From the NCBI GenBank assembly GCA_040226215.1, contig JAVKFF010000104.1, forward strand, positions 1 to 27,160: DNA of 27,160 nucleotides, given 5' to 3'. Position numbers and translations under genes: made by a program. The stretch is from JAVKFF01 sp040226215. GTDB lineage: Bacteria > Pseudomonadota > Alphaproteobacteria > DSM-16000 > Inquilinaceae. The notes beneath the pieces were generated by a model. It saw nothing but the letters and a program-made list of their open reading frames with translations. It had not been told where the DNA came from and searched no databases. Shown one piece after another: positions 23,701 through 27,160 of this stretch (the stretch's first letter is position 1; every line of letters begins with the position of its first letter).

Positions 23701-25152
23701 ATGACGGCGAAGACCAGACCCGAAGCCCGCCCTGGCTCCGAAAACGGAACCAATTCGCGCCCGACGCCGGAGATCGTCACCTTCGGCTGCCGGCTCAACA
23801 CCCATGAGAGCGCGGTGATGCGCGCGCATATCGAGGCCGCCGGTCAGCCGGGCCTTGTGGTGATCAACTCCTGCGCCGTCACCATCGAGGCCGAGCGCCA
23901 GGTGCGCCGCGCCATCCGCCGCGCCCGGCGGGAGCATCCCCACCGCCGCATCGTCGTCACCGGCTGCGCCGCCCAGATCGATCCCGGGTCCTATGCCGCC
24001 ATGCCGGAGGTGGACCGCGTGGTCGGCAATCACGAGAAGCTGCTGGCGGAAACCTGGACCGAGGAGGCGCCGCCGCCGGTGCGCGTCACGGATATCCAGA
24101 CGGTCGGCGAAACGGCCGGTCATCTCGTCTCCGGCTTCGAGGGTCGGGCACGCGCCTTCCTGCAGGTGCAGAACGGCTGCGATCACCGCTGCACCTTCTG
24201 CGTCATTCCCCAGGGCCGCGGCGTCTCGCGCTCGGTGCCCGTCGGCGCCGTGGCCGAGCAGGTGCGCCACGCCCTTGCCAATGGCTTCAACGAGGTGGTG
24301 CTGACCGGCGTCGACGTCACCTCCTATGGCGGCGACCTGCCCGGCCGGCCGACCCTGGGGCAGATGATCCGCCGCGTGCTGGCCCTGGTGCCCGAACTGC
24401 CGCGCCTGCGGCTCTCCTCGCTCGACCCGGTGGAGATCGACGACGACCTCTGGCGCCTGATCGGCGAGGAAGCGCGGCTGATGCCGCACCTGCATCTCAG
24501 CCTGCAGGCCGGATCCGACCTGATCCTGAAGCGCATGAAGCGGCGCCACCTCAGGGCCGACGCCGTCGCGCTGTGCCAGCGCGCCCGGGCGCTCAGGCCC
24601 GACATCGTCTTCGGCGCCGACCTGATCGCCGGCTTCCCGACGGAGACCGAGGCGCAGTTCGCCGACACCCTCGCTCTGGTCGAGGATTGCGGCCTGACCT
24701 ATTTGCACGTCTTTCCCTATTCCGAGCGGCCGGAGACGCCGGCCGCCCGCATGCCCTTCCAGCCGCACCCGGTGCGCAAGGAACGGGCCGCGCGCCTGCG
24801 CGCCGCCGGCGATCGGGCGCTGGCACGGTTCCTCGACGCCCAGGCGGGTACGGTCCGGCGGGTTCTGGTGGAACGCGGGCGCGAGGGACATACCGAGCAC
24901 TTCGCGCGGGCCTCGATCGACCGCGCGCTCGCCCCCGGCAGCATCGCTGAGGTCGCCATCGAGGGGCATGACGGCCACCGCCTCCAGGCCCGGGTGCGGC
25001 GCGTTCTGGTGTCGCCGGACCGGCTTGCCGACGGTGAGTCCGGGAGCGCGCCCGACATGCTGCCCGAAAAGGTGTCCGACAGGGTGTCCGGGGGGCCTCC
25101 GATCGGACCAGCCACCGACCCGGCTGCCACAATTCGGCGGCCGGACGTGTGA
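23701..25152 (+). CDS. mtaB: tRNA t6A37 methylthiotransferase MtaB
   Basis: A radical-SAM methylthiotransferase (483 residues) that converts t6A to ms2t6A at position 37 of ANN-decoding tRNAs. The N-terminal UPF0004 domain carries the auxiliary cluster cysteines Cys30 (TFGCRLN), Cys58 (NSCAVT) and Cys89 (TGCAAQ). The radical-SAM triad is CDHRCTFC (Cys160, 164, 167), followed by VVLTGVDVTSYG, HLSLQAGSD and IAGFPTET. A C-terminal TRAM-like region precedes a Gly/Pro/Asp-rich tail of ~40 residues. A ~24-residue polar N-terminal extension precedes the fold. It lies 7 bases after dapF, the common alphaproteobacterial order; ftsY, often next, is not in the window. Confidence 0.94.
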   Translation: MTAKTRPEARPGSENGTNSRPTPEIVTFGCRLNTHESAVMRAHIEAAGQPGLVVINSCAVTIEAERQVRRAIRRARREHPHRRIVVTGCAAQIDPGSYAAMPEVDRVVGNHEKLLAETWTEEAPPPVRVTDIQTVGETAGHLVSGFEGRARAFLQVQNGCDHRCTFCVIPQGRGVSRSVPVGAVAEQVRHALANGFNEVVLTGVDVTSYGGDLPGRPTLGQMIRRVLALVPELPRLRLSSLDPVEIDDDLWRLIGEEARLMPHLHLSLQAGSDLILKRMKRRHLRADAVALCQRARALRPDIVFGADLIAGFPTETEAQFADTLALVEDCGLTYLHVFPYSERPETPAARMPFQPHPVRKERAARLRAAGDRALARFLDAQAGTVRRVLVERGREGHTEHFARASIDRALAPGSIAEVAIEGHDGHRLQARVRRVLVSPDRLADGESGSAPDMLPEKVSDRVSGGPPIGPATDPAATIRRPDV

Positions 25153-25198
25153 AATCGCCCCGGCACGGCCCAATTTGCGCCACGACCCTCAGGCCACC

Positions 25199-25825
25199 AT
25201 GCGAGCCATGATGATGCGTCTTGCCACCTTCGCCCTCGCGGGCGCCTTCCTCGCCACGGCCCAGCCGGCCGCGGCGCAGTCGACCCAGGCCGTCCAGCTC
25301 AGCCAGCAGGACCGCGCGGTGGTCTCCCAGGTCGAGGACTATCTCGACGGTATCTCGACGCTGCAGGCGCGCTTCAACCAGGTGAACCCGGATGGCGGCG
25401 TGTCGCGCGGCGACTTCTATCTCGAACGGCCGGGACACATGCGGCTCGAATACGATCGCGAGCCTTATGTCTACATGGCCGACGGTGTCTGGCTGACCTT
25501 CTACGACGCCGAGCTCGACTCGCGCTCCGACGTGCCGCTCGGCGACACGATCGCCGACTTCATCGTGCGCGAGGACGTCTCCTTCGACGGCGACGTCACG
25601 CTGACCGGCCTGCGCTACAACGACTCCCAGGTCGAGGTCGACCTCGTACAGTCGGACGACCCGACCGCCGGCATCATCACGCTGGTGTTGAGCCGCGGCC
25701 CGTTGCAGCTCGAGAGCTGGACCGTGGTCGACGCGCAGAACCAGGTGACCCGCGTCGTGCTCTCCGAGCTGGAATTCGACATCGACCTGCCCTTCAGCCT
25801 GTTCCAGCCGCCGACCAACTGGTAG
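25199..25825 (+). CDS. lolA: LolA-like outer-membrane lipoprotein carrier
   Basis: A 208-residue periplasmic protein with a Sec signal peptide (MRAMMMRLATFALAGAFLAT, cleavage near PAAAQ at ~27). The LolA half-barrel shows YLDGISTLQARFNQVNPDG (~50-68), GDFYLERPGHMRLEYDREP and VYMADGVWLTFYD. It ends in LPFSLFQPPTNW, as in alphaproteobacterial LolA-like proteins. LolA ferries lipoproteins from LolCDE to LolB. Four in-frame ATGs (25199, 25208, 25211, 25214) are possible starts; the first is annotated, without a strong Shine-Dalgarno. It lies 46 bases after mtaB and is followed by the hairpin repeat pair. Confidence 0.9.
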   Translation: MRAMMMRLATFALAGAFLATAQPAAAQSTQAVQLSQQDRAVVSQVEDYLDGISTLQARFNQVNPDGGVSRGDFYLERPGHMRLEYDREPYVYMADGVWLTFYDAELDSRSDVPLGDTIADFIVREDVSFDGDVTLTGLRYNDSQVEVDLVQSDDPTAGIITLVLSRGPLQLESWTVVDAQNQVTRVVLSELEFDIDLPFSLFQPPTNW

Positions 25826-25848
25826 CGGTCGGAAAAGACGGGCAGCCG

Positions 25849-25895
25849 GTCCCGGATCAGCCGCGCATCACTTCGTGCTGCGCGGCATCCGGGAC
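25849..25895 (+). repeat. Palindromic intergenic repeat, copy 1
   Basis: A long hairpin: GTCCCGGAT (25849-25857) pairs with ATCCGGGAC (25887-25895). After a 2-base CA bulge, GCCGCGCA (25860-25867) pairs with TGCGCGGC (25879-25886), and CAC/GTG closes a TTC triloop with one mismatch in between. That is 20 base pairs in 47 nt, 24 bases past the lolA stop. It has no T run, so it is not a classic terminator but could stabilise the lolA 3' end. It matches the reverse complement of copy 2. Confidence 0.85.
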
Positions 25896-25930
25896 GACAA
25901 TGACGATCTGGAATTCCAGGTTTGCTGTCG

Positions 25931-25975
25931 TCCCGGGCGCGATGCGGCGCGAAGTGCCGCTTCGCTGACCCGGGA
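25931..25975 (-). repeat. Palindromic intergenic repeat, copy 2 (inverted)
   Basis: TCCCGGG (25931-25937) pairs with CCCGGGA (25969-25975). GCGATGCGGC (25939-25948) pairs with GCCGCTTCGC (25956-25965) with one mismatch. Its reverse complement aligns without gaps over 45 bases to copy 1 (25850-25894), about 32 of 45 identical by my count. The two copies face each other 35 bases apart, between lolA and the hydroxylase gene. Confidence 0.8.
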
Positions 25976-25998
25976 GCGGCCGCCCATCTTCTCCGCCA

Positions 25999-26799
25999 TC
26001 AGCCCTGCCGCCGGAATGGTGCGGTGATCATGCCGAGGAAATCGGCCTCGCCGCGCCCCTCCACGCCGATCGCCATGTCGGGATCGCGCGACCGGCGGCT
26101 GCGCGTACCGAACAGGCGGTCCCAGAACGAGAAGACGGTGCCGTAATTGCTGTCGGTGTCGCGCCGCACGGCGTGGTGATGCACCCAGTGGATCGACGGC
26201 GTGATGACGAGTCGGGCGAGGCCGCGCTCGAGGCCGCCGGGCAGCCTGAGGTTGGAATGGTGGAAGAGGGTGGCGACCAGCACCAGCGTTTCGAAGACGA
26301 TCACCGCCGCAAGGCCGATATCGGCCAGCATGATGAAGGCGCCGCGCACGACGGCACTCAGCAGCACCTCGCCGAAATGGAAGCGCACGGCGCTGGTGGT
26401 GTCGAGGAAGCGGTCGAGATGGTGCACCGAGTGGAAGCGCCAGAGCAGCGGGATCTCGTGATTGGCCCGGTGCCACCAGTAGAGGAAGAGGTCGAGCGCG
26501 ACGAGGTCGATGGCGAGCCAGTGCCAGTCGGTCCACCAGCCCGGCAGGTCGATCGCCGCGCGCCAGGCCCAGGCGTTCGCCGCCGCCCAGACGGTGACCG
26601 GCAGCACGACGAGCGGCGAGAGGCCCGTATTGATTGCCCACAGCCCCGCATTGCGCACCAGCCGGCGCCAGCCGAACGGCCCCTCGTCGCGCGCCGGGCG
26701 GGCGGCCGGCCACAGCCGTTCCGCCACGAACAGCAGGGCGAGCCAGACGCCCACTACCCACAGCTTGAAGGCCAGAACCTGTTGCAGGGCTGCTTCCAT
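25999..26799 (-). CDS. Fatty acid hydroxylase / sterol desaturase family membrane protein
   Basis: A 266-residue integral membrane di-iron enzyme with TM helices at ~8-28, 55-77, 92-110 and 150-180. The eight-histidine pattern is visible: HRANH (His110, 114), HSVHH (His123, 126, 127), FHHSN (His180, 181) and HWVHHH (His204, 207-209), followed by NYGTVFSFWDRLFGT. The family uses O2 to hydroxylate or desaturate lipids; the specific substrate is unknown. The ATG at 26799 gives a normal N-terminus. The frame runs on to 27099, but that part overlaps the divergent C26 gene and is a shadow. No strong Shine-Dalgarno is seen. Confidence 0.92.
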   Translation of the reverse strand: MEAALQQVLAFKLWVVGVWLALLFVAERLWPAARPARDEGPFGWRRLVRNAGLWAINTGLSPLVVLPVTVWAAANAWAWRAAIDLPGWWTDWHWLAIDLVALDLFLYWWHRANHEIPLLWRFHSVHHLDRFLDTTSAVRFHFGEVLLSAVVRGAFIMLADIGLAAVIVFETLVLVATLFHHSNLRLPGGLERGLARLVITPSIHWVHHHAVRRDTDSNYGTVFSFWDRLFGTRSRRSRDPDMAIGVEGRGEADFLGMITAPFRRQG

Positions 26800-26911
26800 G
26801 ATCGGCACACTATGGACGCCGTTGCGCTCCGCGGCAAAGCGCGCCATCTGTGACGTGGGCCGCGTCCTGGTGACGCGCCCCTGATCGATCGCGTTCGCAA
26901 GAGGTCCCGCC

Positions 26912-27160
26912 ATGCAGCCCGTCGTCGGCATTCCCTGCTGCACCAGCCAGATCGGCCCGCACCCGTTCCACATCGTCGGCGACAAGTACATCCGGGCGGT
27001 CGCCGAGGGCTCGGGCTGTCTGCCGCTGCTGATCCCGGCGCTGGGCGACTGGTACGAGATCGACCATCTGCTCGACCAGCTAGACGGCGTGCTGTTCACC
27101 GGCAGCCCGTCGAATGTCGAGCCGCACCACTATGACGGCGCGCCGGCGCGCGAGGGCGTC
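26912..27160 (+). CDS. Peptidase C26 / gamma-glutamyl-GABA hydrolase-like (5' part only)
   Basis: The first 83 codons of a class I glutamine-amidotransferase-like protein, running off the window end. The start PVVGIPCCTSQ, then HIVGDKYIRAVAEGSGCLPLLIPAL, and LLDQLDGVLFTGSPSNVEPHHY match the N-terminal part of PuuD-like enzymes. These hydrolyse gamma-glutamyl conjugates such as gamma-glutamyl-GABA. The catalytic Cys/His/Glu lie beyond the window. AAGAGG is 7 bases before the ATG at 26912. It is divergent from the hydroxylase gene with 112 bases between starts. Confidence 0.88.
   Translation, partial: MQPVVGIPCCTSQIGPHPFHIVGDKYIRAVAEGSGCLPLLIPALGDWYEIDHLLDQLDGVLFTGSPSNVEPHHYDGAPAREGV

Noticed and set aside
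26800..27099. N-terminal extension of the hydroxylase frame
   Set aside because: It overlaps the start of the divergent C26 gene, and its Ser/Pro-rich translation is unlike the family.

Overview
The window is GC-rich DNA (roughly two thirds G+C by eye) with tightly packed genes, short gaps and many stop/start overlaps. It looks like the chromosome of an alphaproteobacterium, probably Rhodospirillales-like. Grounds: the ccoNOQP-ccoGHIS order, the dapF-mtaB neighbourhood, OpgC- and OpgH-type proteins, the DUF6356-type and DUF2189-type small membrane proteins, and a perfect FNR/FixK box in front of the oxidase genes. I saw no rRNA, tRNA, CRISPR array, insertion sequence or prophage gene. Nearly all long ORFs opposite the genes listed here are GC-driven shadows.

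Layout, left to right. (1) 3-785: the 3' end of an unrecognised gene. (2) 862-4953 (+): a compact operon of a class III CoA-transferase, an acetolactate-synthase-like ThDP enzyme and an OpgC-type membrane acyltransferase. (3) 4961-6322 (-): a TPR protein of the TTC38 type, convergent with opgC. (4) 6653-8547 (+): a YeeE/YedE-type sulfur-compound transporter and an exported YHS-domain protein, ended by a strong hairpin-T terminator. (5) 8639-10582 (-): opgH, the glucan glucosyltransferase, without opgG. (6) 10816-11700 (-): an aldose-1-epimerase-like protein.

(7) 11763-19639 (-) is the centrepiece: ccoN-ccoO-ccoQ-ccoP encode the cbb3 high-affinity cytochrome oxidase, followed by ccoG-ccoH-ccoI-ccoS for its assembly and copper supply. 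A perfect TTGAT-N4-ATCAA box at 19768-19781 lies between ccoN and a divergent pair (8), DUF2189 plus a 62-residue two-helix protein (19918-20913, +). That pair may belong to the same low-oxygen regulon.

(9) 20944-22281 (-): a GNAT acetyltransferase downstream of an Lrp/AsnC regulator. A relatively AT-rich control region with three small palindromes separates the regulator from a divergent DUF6356-type gene (22437-22694, +). (10) 22854-25825 (+): dapF (lysine/peptidoglycan), mtaB (tRNA methylthiolation) and a LolA-like lipoprotein carrier. (11) 25826-25998 holds two diverged, oppositely oriented copies of one 45-nt hairpin element whose differences are partly compensatory in the stems. (12) 25999-26799 (-): a fatty-acid-hydroxylase/sterol-desaturase family membrane enzyme, divergent from (13) a peptidase C26 (glutamine amidotransferase-like) gene cut by the window end.

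Most of the window is ordinary core metabolism and respiration. The points most worth a second look are the covarying hairpin pair, the shared FNR box with its small membrane-protein pair, the CoA-transferase/ThDP/OpgC operon, the transporter-YHS pair with its upstream palindrome, and the Lrp control region.
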